In this document: piece by piece, positions 32,157 to 45,688 of the stretch
How the letters are laid out: every line of letters begins with the position of its first letter
Numbering within the stretch: the stretch's first letter is position 1
Assembly (NCBI GenBank): GCA_030704615.1
Contig: CM060733.1
Location: forward strand, 18,414,001 to 18,478,000
DNA length: 64,000 bases
DNA from: Takakia lepidozioides
Taxonomy: Eukaryota; Streptophyta; Takakiopsida; Takakiales; Takakiaceae
Direction: 5' to 3'
Notes under the pieces: model-generated
The model's database searches: none
Seen by the model: the letters and a program-made list of their open reading frames with translations, nothing else
What the model was told of the DNA's origin: nothing
Translations under genes and position numbers: made by a program

Positions 32157-35100
32157 ATGGCCCTCGAGTTCTCTTGCAAGGCCGGTCCTCTCGGCACGCT
32201 GGAGATTGGATTTATTTCCAAGAGTCACTTCTGCCATAATGCAAGAGTGTCTTTATCTCACAGGCCGTCTAACTCTCCTAGGATGGAGTCGAATGTGTCA
32301 ATGCACAGAGTTAACTCTGCAAGCGACAGAGATTGTGGGCCTTTGCACCAATGTCTGCAGGCCGACTTTATGGGATCAAACATCCTTACTTCTTCCTCGT
32401 CGCAATCTATCAGTTCTGTGGTGATGCACGCTTCCCGAAGCTCAAGATGTCGTACAAAGAATGCCCGAATTATTGTAGCCAGTAGCTCAAGAGACCAAGG
32501 AAAGCGCGTTGCTTTGACACCGGAGACTCAGAGACGTCATACGGCTGTGGCGGTCACAGGAACTCTCGCGCCTCTTAGTGGGAAATATGCAGATGAGCAG
32601 GATTTCATTAAAGCTGGAGGAGTCGAGTTGGAGCTTGTGCAAATGCAGGCATCTAAATCCATGGAACAGCCTAAAATTGCTGAGAAGGTTTGTTTAGAGT
32701 GCCCCTTCTTAAGGCTACTTCGAACAAGCTGTCGTTTCAGTTTGTTTAAGGGCCATGTGCCCTTCCTTGTCGATGGTATCTCAATCTGCAATCCGTCTAT
32801 AGCCCTGCATGTGGTGTTCTGCTGAAATTTATGTGATGGCTTATTCTGAGTGGCAGATATTCAGGCAGCCAACATTTTTTCCCTGCAGGAGCCATTTTAT
32901 TGGTCAGATTCATAGTGTTGTTTTGAAGCAGAAACGTAGTAAGCGCCTCATGGTACTCCATCAAAGAATCCCTAGCAGGGTGAACTTTGGTAAAGTTCTT
33001 CCTGTCACGTCAATGGGCCTCAATTTGCATCTTGTGCTAAAGAGAAACATAAAATTTGGCTGAGCATCTCTTACCCCAGCTCTAATTCATCTCTTTGGGT
33101 GGATGCAGTTGCGGCCTCTTGCAGTTGAAACATTGGATTTGGTTATTGTTGGCTGTGGTCCAGCTGGAATATCACTGGCAGCTGAGGCAGCCAAACAGGG
33201 CTTAAGTGTGGGGCTGGTTGGTCCAGACACACCTTTTGTTAACAATTACGGTGTATGGGAGGATGAATTTGCAGGTATGTTTGTCATTAATCATGGGATT
33301 GAAGTTGTTGTGGTGAAACAAAGCATGTATATTCGTGTGTGGAGTTTATCTATCTGAAAGTCTAAGTAAACTTTTGTGAATGACAAAAGACAAGCATGTT
33401 AGAAAAACATCAGTAGGAATATGTGTTTCCTCTCCCAACAAACTTTCACAGTGGATTTCCAAGTAAGTTCAGGCAATGTTTGTGTGAAAACCTATTTGGC
33501 AGGTTTGGGGCTTGAAAATTGTATAGAGCAGACTTGGAGAGACTCGGCAATGTACATTGATGGGGACACCCCAGTCATGATTGGGCGTGCTTATGGACGA
33601 GTGAGCCGGTTCTTGCTTCGAGAGGAGTTGTTGAAAAGGTACAGAGATTAATCGAAGCGATGCAGCAGTGAGCCACCTGCTTTATTTGTTGGCAGTTGGA
33701 TGTACACATACATATTATTCATTAAAACCAGTGGTATAAGTGTTAACAATCCCTGGTGGAAGATAAATCCATTTGTACAGCAACAAACTTTTGCAAGAAT
33801 CTTTTTAAGTTGCCATCAGGGTCCAAGGAACTCTCCAAATGCCATGTTGAGTGTTGCTGGTGCATCATGGGATCACTTCTCGAACTGAGTAAGTGCTTAC
33901 AGGTGTGCAGAGGCGGGTGTTGGATATCTAGACTCCGAGGTGGAAAGGATTGTGGACGTAGATGAAAATGAGAGCACTGTTATCTGCAGCAATGGAAGAG
34001 AAATCAATTGCAGGTACTGTTCTGAGTACTTATGCTGTTGTCCTTTCTAGATGAAAGAGTAAAAAATCAATGGGTCTGAATGTGGTTGCATACTGATGGT
34101 CTTGTATGCAATTTGGATATTACCTTGGCAATAAAACTTATATTTCAGTGTTCTGGGCTGTGATTAGGCTTGTCACAGTTGCATCAGGGGCAGCAGCTGG
34201 TAGATTTCTCAAATATGAGCCAGGTGGTCCTGGAGTGAGTGTTCAAACAGCTTATGGAATTGAAGTGGAGGTATGACGTCAGTAACCTCACAGCTGTGCA
34301 GAGCCATGTAATTTATAGCAAGTAGAATAGGCTGTAACAAGTTGAGACAAATGTTTCAGTTTTCAGACAGCACTTGCTGTGTGTTTAAGTGAGACCAAGG
34401 GTTATGGGTAGCAAGAATGTCAAAACAGTAATGTCTTAGTATCTCCTTCTGTGCATATTGTTGTGAAGCTTTTGAGCTTTGTTTCCATGGAGATGTCTGC
34501 CTGTCAATGCAGTATGGCATCGTCAAATTAGTAAGATGCTTGTAACTTCAGCAACTAGGACTACGGTGCTTGCATAGCATTTCTCATAGACTTGTTGTGG
34601 CTAGTAGAGTGCTTGTCCATAACCAGAATGCAATACTAGATCACCGTAGTGTTAGGATTACTTGTCTATCTGGCAACCTACCCATGCAGGCATTCAGTTT
34701 TTTCCTGTCAGTTGCCAAAATTGCCTCAGCCTGAAGTTCTTGGAAATCCCTGGACTCATGGGAATTTGTAGCACTAATGCCAAGCCTTGCTGCATGTTTG
34801 CAGGTTGAAAACTACCCATATGATTCCGATCTGATGCTGTTCATGGACTATCGAGATTCCAGGGCATGGGGCTCAGAGAAGGGCGCTTTCAAGGAGGTTC
34901 CTACATTTCTCTATGCAATGCCACTGTCACCAACTCGAGTGTTCTTCGAGGTAGAGCTGACAACTCACATGGGGGTAAACTAAGCAGGCTAGTTCTTGTG
35001 TGTAGTTTTCTCTACCTCATTCTTCTTTCTCTGTCTCTCTGTCCAAGTTCCCTTAACACAGTTTTTGGCTATGTGTTGTTTTACTGTATCAGGAGACATG

Positions 35101-37289
35101 CCTGGCTGCAAGGCCGGTTATGCCCTTTGCCTTGCTGAAGGAAAGGTTACTACAGCGATTTGAGAAGATGGGGATCAAAGTGTCACAAATATATGAAGAG
35201 GTAACTTATAAATTCTCTCGCCAAAACTGCAAGTTTTCGCTGTAGAAAACCGAAAAATGTGTCCATGTGGGGAGCTCTGACAGCTGGCCCGTGCAGAGGT
35301 ATAGTTCTGTAGTAGGGGAGTTAGTCAATAGCTTTGGAAATACACTCTCTCCTCTCTCTTTCTCACATACTCACATGCCCCCTTACATGTATACGGACAC
35401 TTCTTCTGTAGGAATGGTCGTACATTCCAGTGGGTGGTACTCTTCCCGACACAAGACAGCAACACCTGGGCTTTGGTGCAGCTGCGAGCATGGTCCATCC
35501 TGCCACTGGTAAGTCATTCCCTGCATAAGACTTAAATGTACAAGTAGCCCCCCAAATCCATTCTGGCTTTTTCAGATTGTTTGAAATGCAATTTGACGGT
35601 ACTTGAAACAATTCAAGGTAAAATGCTCCCTGACAGGCAAAAACATCAACTCACCTCCCCATAGCTACAAGGCTCTTGCAGAACCTTGTGTGGACATGGT
35701 CAATTGAGGCTCTTGTAAAGAATGCTGGGGTTGATGTAAGAATTCTGGACAGCTCAAATAAAATTGACTCCCTGTCTGGGGGTGCATTAATGTCTTCCTC
35801 CAAATTTGCACATATTCCAGTGCATGGTGGTTGTGTCAGAGGTACTTCAAAGCATGTCAGTCAGGGGTTTGAGCTGGTATGGAAGGCTAGCTCCTAGTCC
35901 AATTGCTCACATTAGAAGGCATTTTACTAACTGCCTCACCCTGAAAGACCTGCTGGAGATCCTGAACTTTCTACCCCTAAAAGTGTTGTCCCTTTTTTCT
36001 TTTTAAGGTGCACAAGGACAAAAGGAGTCTTGTCATCAACACATCCTATGAAACCTGAATTAAGTTCAGGGAAATATGAAATCTGAGCACGTAGCTCTGC
36101 TTCCATGCTTACCTTCTGCCAGAAGTTTCAAGGCCTTCTGTAGCTTTATATGATGGCCTTGTTCTCATGGTTCAGCACAGCTTTCTGATATCTCTAAGAA
36201 AGGGCCTTATGTTACTTGTATATAGAAGAAATGATTATTGCATCTTCACGAAGGACAGATGCATGTGTCATCTTGCCGCAGGGTAGGATTCTGGTTCAAA
36301 GGTGTACGGAATCTAATGAACTGAAGAATATGTTCTGGGGACAGGTTACTCAGTAGTAAGCTCCTTATCTGAGGCACCACACTATGCTGCGGCAATTGCC
36401 ACTGCACTGAAGTCTGCCAAGAAAAACCCCACCTTCCTCCAAATCAAACAAGATTCAAGATCCGCTGCCTTGGAAGGTACATGTAACTCATCTTCTGTGA
36501 AAGTATAGTCTTGCATGTACTACACTAAATAACATATGTTATTCTGTTGTGTCCACCTTTGTTTGGACATTGCCAAGTTATCTGTAGGTCGCTTCAACAT
36601 TGGGTGGGACAATAACTATTCAGGCTTTTGCTTGCAGCATGGGATGCCCTCTGGCCCAGAGAGAGAAAGCGCCAGCGTGCTTTCTTTCTGTTTGGACTCG
36701 AGCTAATCTTGCAACTAGACAGGGTGGGCATCCGCGAGTTTTTTAGAACGTTCTTCAGTCTGCCTGAATGGTAAGTTCCCTCATCTACTTCCAGTAGGTT
36801 TAGGTGTGGATCGTATGCAGTCTATTCTGAGTGGGGTGACCTTACTCAACATGCCAATCAGAAGGTCATCTGCCTGTCTGATGTACCTCACTTTGTCGAA
36901 CCCAGGATTTTAATAATAGAAGGGATGAGTCACAGTTTCCTTGGGCTGTCCAATGGTCTGCCTTTGCTTTCTTCTTTATGCTGGGTATTTATTGGCCATT
37001 GACTAGAGATCACTCGTATAATGTGGGGTGGATTGTCATTAATTTGCTGTCATGTTTACTTGACAGGCTGTGGAAGGGCTTTCTTGGTTCAAAGCTTTCC
37101 TCAGTGGACCTCATCTGGTTTGCACTTGCCACGTTTTTTCTGGCGCCAAATACCTTACGCTATGGTTTGGTAAGGCACCTAATGGTGGACCCAAGTGGCG
37201 CGACCCTAATACGCACCTATGCTGGTCGAGAGATGGAGAACTCCATTACCCCTTATATTCAGCCAGTGAGAACTGAAGTAGCCCCTTGA
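32157..37289 (+). CDS. LCYE: lycopene epsilon-cyclase, 11 exons
   Basis: Adds the epsilon ring to lycopene in the plastid, the branch to alpha-carotene and lutein. Exons: 32157-32687, 33109-33274, 33503-33638, 33903-34013, 34168-34270, 34804-34950, 35093-35200, 35412-35508, 36345-36476, 36638-36770, 37067-37289. All introns are GT-AG, phases close, total 628 codons plus stop. The N-terminal ~175 residues are Ser/Arg rich, as expected for a transit peptide plus extension, longer than in land-plant enzymes (about 525 residues). Motifs in order: dinucleotide fold LDLVIVGCGPAGISLAAEAA, NNYGVWEDEF, GRAYGRVSRFLLREELLKR, VTVASGAAAGRFL, LMLFMDYRD, TFLYAMPLSPTRVFFEETCL with the Glu-Glu pair, and GFGAAASMVHPATGYSVV. 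The C-terminus ends SGATLIRTY plus 19 residues. The IGRAYGRVSR and SGATLIRTY motifs favour epsilon over beta cyclase. The second N-terminal in-frame ATG could also serve as start. Confidence 0.93.
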
Positions 37290-39210
37290 AAAGAGGCAAC
37301 GTGTGGCAGGGCTCCGTAACCAAAATTTGGTTACGACAATCCCTTCCTTGCATTACATTAGAAAGTCCGTTATCTGGTGAGACATCGACTCGACAGCTTA
37401 CATCACACACATCTCATTTATGCTTGTCTTCAGTACTGCAACTTCAGCCAGTTCATAATCTAGATGACAGCGTATGTGTAACTTGTCTAAGGTGTGAGAA
37501 ATGTGGGCGAGGCATGTTATGATTGGTCCGAGCGATCTACCAGTGGGAAAATTTGTGTATCTGGTGTGTATTTGGTTCAGGTCTGGCCACTTGTGTAACT
37601 ATTTTAGCAAACTTTAAGCTGTCTTGTTAGTTGGTGTAAGGTGGGGTGATGTTGTCTGGTGAGGTAGTTGCTCTGCTAAAGCTCAGCTGGGGTGTCTGAG
37701 TGATGAACAATGACTTCACAATTGTCACGGTATTATTGCTTCTTCTCTACCATGGCTTAATTCACTCATATTAAACAACAATATACACTGGCAAGAGTGT
37801 CAGGTAACTGCAAGACGACCACTCTTGAAAAATGTCCATGGAGTTGGAGTGGATTACATGGCTACTTAAATACAAGCTCGTGCAACAATTCTCTCGAGCC
37901 TATTGAGATTGTTTGTACACAAGTTTTTTAGTGTACAGTGATAAGATCCAAACTAGCAGAGGTGGATGAGAGTGTTGATGATGGGCATGCTCTTGGGAGG
38001 AAGGAGGAAGCTTCCAGCAAACGTAGGCGCAGGCGGTGTGGGGCACACCTGCCCCACAACACGACTGGGCTTTACGTGCCTCCTTTCCTGTTTTGACACA
38101 CGCTCTTCTGCGCTGCCTTCGTGGCCCTTTCCTGGAACTGATGTGACCAACCTCGCTGCCACATTCTCATGGGGCTCTTCTTGCAACTAAAGATAGACAA
38201 AGAAAATCTGAAGAGTGAGTCCGTTGACAGAATCAGTCGATTCTACATTCCTTCAACTAATTCTAATCCTGGGCTTGTTACTGTTGTTTGGTCTGTCCGT
38301 GGCCTCCGTCCAGGGGCCTGGATTGCCTGGAAGGCTCGGGGAGGGAACTTTCCATTGCGTCAACACACGGTACCTGCATGAGAGTTCCTGTCCCGCTTCT
38401 GTTCCATAGTTTGAGGCACGTGTTAGCTTACATGTGCTTGGAGCATATCCATTGTAGTTGGCAACGTGGGAGGTTTGTCGAGGAACGAGGGTTGGCGATG
38501 GTGACGAAGGTTGTGTGGCTGGACGATATTTTGTGTCTCTCTCACTGGTCAAATATGCGGCCGTACTTCCAATTCCTAGTCAGCAGCTTCTTCTTTCTTG
38601 TCCTCTTCAACTCAGCCGGTTGCCGAAAGATCTGCTACTCGTGTGTTTTGCGAATATTGGTGTCCTGTTTCACGCTGTCTTTTGTTGCTTCACTTGAGTC
38701 TCTCCAGCAGCTTGTACCTCAAACACGATACTCTCCCAACACTGGTATTGACCTAGGGATTGCAAGTGCCAAATACTAAGGGTACAGTTCTCAAGAAATC
38801 TGCTGTGTGACAGGTTGAAGGTGTTCATTAGGACCTAGGACACGAGGCCACAACACACAATCTTTTTTGGTGCTCTTTGTATGCGACAGAAAAGGTTTTC
38901 ACTTGAGCACTGGGAGAAGACAGCGGGATAGAAATTCATTGTCGACGTTCTCAGAGTTTACAGAAGTGGAGGCGAACTTGTCCAAACTTGTAAGATTTGT
39001 TGGCCAGGGCTAAAATTCGCCGAGAGTATCCAGTCTCATTGTCATCTAACGATCGAAAGCTCTGGCAGGCAATCTGTGGATTCCCTGGCGATACGATGAG
39101 GGTAATAATGTGGTTCATCTGTAGTTCGCCTGTAATTAGACTCTAGAAGATTTCAGGCAAATTGCAAAAATCGTCACCTCTATCGTTTACAAGTCCCAGC
39201 AGTTTTTGAA
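37290..39210. other. LCYE 3' flank and intergenic region
   Basis: No convincing coding region. An open frame at 38288-38779 is low in conserved character and lacks motifs. I see no RNA gene or repeat of note. Confidence 0.4.
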
Positions 39211-39750
39211 ATGAGTGAAGCAGTGATCTCGCAAGCAGGAGGAGAGGAGGCAGATTCTTGCTGGTATGCCCCACTAAGAACTAAGGTGCGAAAGTACACG
39301 TTTTTGGGAACCTCTGCAGCAGTGCTCGGGGGCCTTCTTTGGTGCATGAGTTTGACTGTTCAACCGCTTCTTCAGTGGAGACCTCCTAAAAGTCCTTTAT
39401 TCTGGCCAGTGGCACAGGCCTATCTTCTGCTGGTGGGGGAGGTTAGCTTGTTTGTCAGTATTTCTATGCTAGCATTTTCCGTTCCAACTTTGATAATGAC
39501 GTGGATCACAGCTGTAGTCTTCGATTATGTTTTCGCGAAACCATTTGGCAGGAGAAACGAGCAGCTTGTCAGAAGTGCAAGCGATCTCGCTAAGGAGATG
39601 TCATGGAACACTTTGAAAATTGTGCTCAGAGAAGCGAACATCGTTGGAGTCGGAGTTGTGACAGTGTGCATGCTGCCATTGTTGTTTCCGCCCTCCAAGT
39701 TGTTGAGAGCGGTCCTTCAGCCGAACACACCGACGATAGCCCCTGCTTGA
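39211..39750 (+). CDS. hypothetical intronless membrane protein, 179 residues
   Basis: An uninterrupted ATG-initiated ORF of 179 codons in the host-gene island, with purine context (GAAATGAGTG). Predicted membrane segments by eye are residues 31-53 (TFLGTSAAVLGGLLWCMSLT), about 64-90, 92-108 and 143-160. A short acidic N-terminus and basic PFGRRNEQLVR and LREA loops lie between them. Residues 115-142 look amphipathic. I do not recognise the family. The mix of clear hydrophobic segments with charged loops argues for a real gene rather than chance, but there is no homology evidence and extra upstream exons cannot be excluded. Confidence 0.5.
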   Translation: MSEAVISQAGGEEADSCWYAPLRTKVRKYTFLGTSAAVLGGLLWCMSLTVQPLLQWRPPKSPLFWPVAQAYLLLVGEVSLFVSISMLAFSVPTLIMTWITAVVFDYVFAKPFGRRNEQLVRSASDLAKEMSWNTLKIVLREANIVGVGVVTVCMLPLLFPPSKLLRAVLQPNTPTIAPA

Positions 39751-41827
39751 TGGTCATAATGCCTGTATGTGGCGTTAAGTAGCCGTCAGATCACAGGCGA
39801 AGGACTGACATCATTTAAGAAGCAATGCAATCCTTCCAATATCTACTTTTGACGACATGTAGCCATGCGACAGTCCTCCCCGGGGGAGAATCTTGCAGAC
39901 CGAGGTCCAGGGTAGTGGGATCCTTTACCTCTTTCCTCTGACGTGGTCTACACGAACTTCTGAAATTTAGCTGGAGCAGGTGGGATTGACCAACTTCAGC
40001 TGACATGGAATGCCTGCAGTGCGAATTATTCAGAACAGTGCAGATAAGAAATATCCGATGTCAGGCTCAGTCAAGAGGTGCTTGCTTGATGGTCTGAAAA
40101 AAGAGACGGGGGCAACTTTTTCACAAATGTAAGTCTAGTCTGGGAGAGAGTCTCCATACAATATGATGGCAAAAAGATGCCATCAGGGAGTGCCCTCCAA
40201 TTGTCTGCAAGTGTAACTAGTGTCTATCAAGGTTGCCTTGAAGGTACGAGCCCAAAGGGTTTAACTTCATATATCATGCACACAGAGTAGTCATCCAGGG
40301 TTTTGGAAGTTCCTTTATTAGAGTCGTGAAGAAGTTGCTTGGATCTGTGTGAGAGAATTTTGCAGCTTACATACTGTGCATTACAAGTAGGTAATGGTCT
40401 TTTCAAAACTGAAACATTGGTGGGTGTTGTCCACTAAAGGAAGATATTATCAAAGGGTTGAGTTGTGAACTACTTCTTGTGCGACCTTCTGGATTGTTTG
40501 TGACTTACAAGATGCTATGCAGGTCTTAATTCAGATGATGAAGAGATTTTATAATTTGGATAGTTGACTTCGTCTTTCAACCTGAAAATGAAAGGACAAA
40601 GAGGATGTCCTGATCAAAAGGGAAGAAGTTAGCTGGGGAGTAAATAAGGTTTAGAAAGAAACAAGGAGAGAGTGAGACTAGCAGTAAAAAGCATTAATGG
40701 CCCCTTCTTCAGCTTTCAGAGTGTCCGAATGCTGAGTTTCTCAGTGCCTCTCTGTGTGTCTCAGCTACAAAGAGATTTGTCTTGAATGCACATCTTAACT
40801 ATGTTTCTCTATTATTACTTTTGCTGCAGCTTTTACCCGGCAAGGCAGTTGGTATCAATTGCCATTGTGAGTCTCAATCTTCAACCAAATCTCTGAACTG
40901 TGAAGGTCATATTTTGCCATATAATCCAAGCCTAGATTACAATATCCAAGTTGCATTGTCAACCATTCTAGTGAGGCATGAAGTGCAACTAGATGTGCAG
41001 CACAGGTAGCAGTTATCTTGATGGTCATTTGGAAGTCTACCTTTTGGAGGTGCTGCAGTGCTTTGCTTTTCCTTTAGGGGCATCCGGACTGCTGATTGGG
41101 CATAGTGGCTTTCGCTGGAGGGAGGGTAGGCATCTCTCCGTCCATAAATCTGTCAAAATATGTAAAAGATGAAACTCCCGGCAGTGTTTTGAGAAAGGCC
41201 ATTGGTTGACACCAGCAAACTTTCCACTGTAATTCTAATCATGCTGTCGAGAGCTACAATTGTTCTGATCAGTTGGATGCTTGTGGCTCTGAAGTGTTCA
41301 CTCAAGGTGGGGACCTGCTAGTTACTACATTGTAACATGCACCGCACAATCTTTTAGTGGGGCTCCTGGTGTGATATTGTGGTTCCTTCCCAGAAACACA
41401 CTGGAAAAATCTTCTAAGATGCTAAAGTTCCTATGATCAACAAACAAAGAATTGAAGCAGTTTGGATTCACTTTGTGAATTGCTTAGGGGACATCCAAGC
41501 AACACCCAGCTGTAGGATTTTCCTGCAACACTCACATCTTCAGCCATGGTTGCTGGAGGCAATTTAATGACAACAGCGACATTTCCTTCCATGGTTATGT
41601 TCCTCAAAAGATGCAGAGAGTTGATTGCATCTTTTTGCTGACAAAATATGGTGGAAGACTTATAGTACATGCACTATACCAACCTCAGAAAAATTATACA
41701 GTCATACAACACTGCATTACAACCCTATAGGGTTGTTTTGTTTTGCTTGTGTACTCCTGATTACCCTGGAAGATTTTGAAACCAAATGTGAGAGAACCTG
41801 TGATAAAGCTATTTAGATCTACATATC
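39751..41827. other. intergenic, no gene recognised
   Basis: About 2.1 kb with only short frames and no motif. It contains the 3' flanks of the membrane-protein ORF (plus strand) and of the HISN7 gene (minus strand), which converge here. Confidence 0.4.
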
Positions 41828-44800
41828 TTATGCCAGAGCTGAGAGGGCAGCTTTGTGCAGGCTTTCACTCCCTGCTGCAACAACGTCAACCATCATTTCT
41901 CCTGCAGCCCTCAAAGACATCAGCCCAGAGCTTGGGATCAATACCCAAGGCAGAGAAGGTGCTGTAGCAGATCCTGGAGGGTATAGCCATGCTCCCCATC
42001 TTACAGTATATTAGGCCCTACTACGCCCTACTACGCTAAACCTTCGGAAGACTACCCTAAAACTGGCTGAGACTACAAATTTGGCTCTGCACTTTGGAGT
42101 GGAGTCAGCCAAAAGTACCTGTAGAGGGCTGTTGTGAATCAGGCCACCACCGAAGCTTTTGTCCTTGCCAATCTGTTATAACACCGCCCGCTCCTTCCAC
42201 TACTGGCACTAATGCCAAGAAATCATATGGCTGCCCATCCAAACAAAAGTGCAGAACGCCAATTATAGTAGGATCTTTCAAACTGACTGGGTGTCCGAAC
42301 AACGGGGTAGTCTCTTTGCAGAGATCCCAGTATAGTTCTGTTAGGAGAGAGAGAGAAAGCTAAGAGTGGAGAAGTCTGACATTTCACACCGAGATCAACA
42401 GGAAACATTAGCAGGTGAAAGACATACCTTAAGCCCAGATTCAATGACTAGGTCAACATGGCCAGCTGCCAGAAGTCCATAGGCATAGCAATCGCATCCA
42501 TACAGAGGTATCTTAACCTGCAATGCAATGACAAGGAGCCAAAATCATCACCAAATGCACTGTGAACACTTAGCCAAAGGAGATACACATCATCTCAGCT
42601 CAGCTAAAACATGTTCACTTTCTAAGGTCAGGTCATCCACGCCCTGAACAAGATGGAGAAGTTTAAAAGTGCTCTAGCTTGAAAGGCTTATCAACACACT
42701 TATAAAGGTCAGATAATGAAGACTAGGTCTTCTTGATTGGACACAATTGGTTTCAATTCAACCCATTTGTACCTGGTTCCGGACCCTGATGAAGGCCTCC
42801 TCTGCCTCTCCAGCAAACAAATGGGGACTCGTAGTATATCTGCCGCCAGACACCAAAACTTCCTTAGAACAGCAGCAGATTTCAACTGGTTGCTTGCAAT
42901 AACCATTCATGTAGGGATATGGTCCAATAATAAGCACTAGAAACAGCCCAACTGAACTACCTATTGCTGAAATCCAAGAAGTACAAGTTGGCTTTGGGCT
43001 GGAGGCCATTGGCATTCAACACGGGCCTGTGGATGCTGTTGCTGCCTTTGCTGCTCTAGCACCACCGCCTCTCCCTGAAAATTATTTGATGCACACATAG
43101 CTCATACTCTCATTTCTTCGCAAAGACAGTAGACACTGGGTTGAGAGAGATTGGAAAAGATAGAATTTACAGGTAAGCATCCTTGAGGAAGGTACAAGCT
43201 GAACGAGTTCCAATCTCCTGCCCATTAAGTGTTGAAATTTGGCCCTGTCTACCCACCCAACGCTCCTGCAGCACTGGCTGGTCTATTATCCCTAGAACCT
43301 GAAATTGGCAGTGAAAGCACCAACCATCAGATATGAACTGTCAAAAGGACTAACAAAAGATCACGCGCAATGTTCAGGTGTGGACTTAAGCTCCGAAATG
43401 ATAAGAGCAGAATATTGTACAAAATGCAAAGCATCAAACAAAGTACAAGAGAAAAAAGTAGTATTGTAAGCTAAGCATTGTAAAATAACCTTATGGCCTA
43501 AAGACGTAGCAAAGCTGTCTCTCACCGGTACTCCTTTGTGAACCAATGCAATGAGTGTACCAAACACTGGTTTCCCTGCATCCATGCACCCTCTGCCGTA
43601 TCAGTGCTCCGTATCTCAGGAAGCTGTCAAATTCTCCATCCTGGCCATGCCATTTGTCAACCACTACTTTGTCAACTTTCTCTTCATCGTATGAGTGTCA
43701 GCTTCAAGACAGTCCAGATACCCCTTGTGTCCCCTCCAAGGGTGTAAGAGAGAGGACCTTCGGGGCGCAGAAAGAGAGCCGTATTTAATAAAAGCTCATA
43801 AGAGGTATATGGAAAGTGGTAAGCAGACAATGTAGAGAGTGGTAGTCACCAGTGATGAAGCTCTTGGTGCCATCAATGGGATCTAACACCCACACATACT
43901 CAGCCCCTCCTTCAGGGATATTCAACCCTCCTTCCTCCCCGTATCTGTAACATCCTTGCAGTTAGCATCCCTGTCAAATCCTGCATTCCACTCGTCCTTT
44001 GGAAGACTTAATCTCTTTGGAAGAAACAAAGTTGTATCAACCTAACCTAAGAGGAAAATCCCTAACAAAACTAGACAGAGGACAGAGTAAATAAGGAAGT
44101 TCCTATACAGTGCAGCCGTATGATGGAAAGTGATGCAAGCAGAGAACAGACAGGACCAAAAGGACAGGTCATTGTAAATTAACCAGATCCAAAATCAGTG
44201 AAGTCTCTTTAGCTTCAGTAGATTCTGAAAAATGTTGCTCTTGAGCTCAATATACAAGTAGTGTGTGAGACAGGAAGAGAGATTACATGCCATGTGCCGG
44301 GAAGTGCTCGGCTATGAGGCCGCGCATGGCATCTTCTGCTGCGCGGTCGGCAATCGTAACAGGACCTACCACGATCGAAGAGATAAGCAAGCAAGCTTCA
44401 TTCAAGACTCAAGCCTCATGCGTACAAAAAGACAGAAGACCTGTTCTTTACGTAGAGTATACCTGCTGGGTTGAAGTGTCTCTCTCTGAGCTTCGAGACA
44501 CAACATTCTCTTTTGGTAGTGACCTCGTTGTTAATGATCTGGAAAGACCATTCTGTTTGTAATTTGTAAACCAATCTATCTATCCCTCCTTTTCAGCAGC
44601 AAAGAAGAAGCCTCAGGTCGATCACTCACTCAAATCATTCTTCGAAATGATCTCAAAGCGCGTGCGAAAATATTTCATAATAACAGCTCCCGCAGTATCT
44701 GCCAGCTTGTGAGCCACTTCAACGAACTCCTCCATGTTACTATCGACCTCCCTGTCTTGATCTACCAGAGCTGCTGAATGCTCCGCTTGCGCACAAACTT

Positions 44801-45284
44801 GAGCTAATCTCGGCAAATCGGCCGCTAAAGAAAAATAGTTCCTTGCATGACTCCTGAGACTACTACAGATGTCCGCTCTATTACTTCCGAAATTGCAAGA
44901 ATTACGATTACAAAAAAGAGGATTGAAAACTGAAGAAGTCGATCGAAAACCGCCAATAGAACCAGAGCTTACTGGCGCCAAATCCGTGGCTCCACCGAAC
45001 CATCTACGTCCACATCCTTCGTGACTTTGACATGCAAGCCTCCAAACTTCCGCCTTGCCCAAAATTCCGCTTCTTCTTCCAGCTAGGGTTTTACCTCTCG
45101 CCAAAGCTTGCATTGCGGAAGACGGATCCAAACACTGATGGAGGCGAGGAACAGAAGGGGAAGAAGAGGGTGGCCAAACCGCAGCATTTGTGCAAGCATC
45201 TGGGATCGTTGCAGCAGCGGGTCCCATCGTCTCTCTCCTTCGTCCTCGTCTGTGTGGAGAGCACCCCGCATCCTGCCTTCGCAT
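41828..45284 (-). CDS. HISN7: histidinol-phosphate phosphatase (IMP-like), 9 exons
   Basis: Removes phosphate from histidinol phosphate in histidine synthesis, in the plastid. Exons on the minus strand: 45284-44630, 44365-44287, 43944-43850, 43575-43526, 43298-43171, 42839-42773, 42517-42428, 42230-42119, 41901-41828. All introns are GT-AG and phases close to 449 codons plus stop. Motifs of the inositol-monophosphatase fold: FVEVAHKLADTAGAVIMKYF, SPVTIADRAAEDAM, GEEGGLNIPEGG, the metal site VWVLDPIDGTKSFITG, GKPVFGTLIALVHKGV, GIIDQPVLQERWVG, LYTTSPHLF, GCDCYAYGLLAAGHVDLVIE, YDFLALVPVVEGAGGVITDW and a final VVAAG. Pairing of TTSPHLF with CDCYAYGLLA is typical of plant IMPL2/HISN7. The N-terminal ~200 residues are Arg/Ser rich (transit peptide). 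A second start, Met58 at 45113, gives 392 residues. No broken residues seen. Confidence 0.92.
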
Positions 45285-45688
45285 ATTCCTCACACCGCTT
45301 TTACCGTTACTGGGAACCGAGTTCTTGGCTCGGGGAACACAAATTCCAGGAACGTTCCCAAAGCCAACCACTATTGAGAACTCGTACCATGGCTCAGATA
45401 ACTTGTTCCCACCATCAGTTGAACGAATTTCATGCAGATATTATAGATTAACAAACGAATCAATTCAAGACAGGTGTAGGTGGAACTTTTCATCCATATT
45501 TACAGGTGAAATATTGACACTGGATGTGGTTCATACGACTTGAATCGGCAAATCTAAAGTCATGGATTGTTCCGGCACTGGATGATCTTCCAGATTATGC
45601 TAATCACTTTAATTGTAATTGTAGAGCAATTTCATTAACGAGGGATTTGTTTGAAGGTCCAAAAATAAGTGTAGGGTGAGGCCCGAGG

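Noticed and set aside
38288-38779. 163-codon ORF downstream of LCYE
   Set aside because: No domain, no convincing neighbours, and overlapping alternative frames of similar length. Length alone is not enough.
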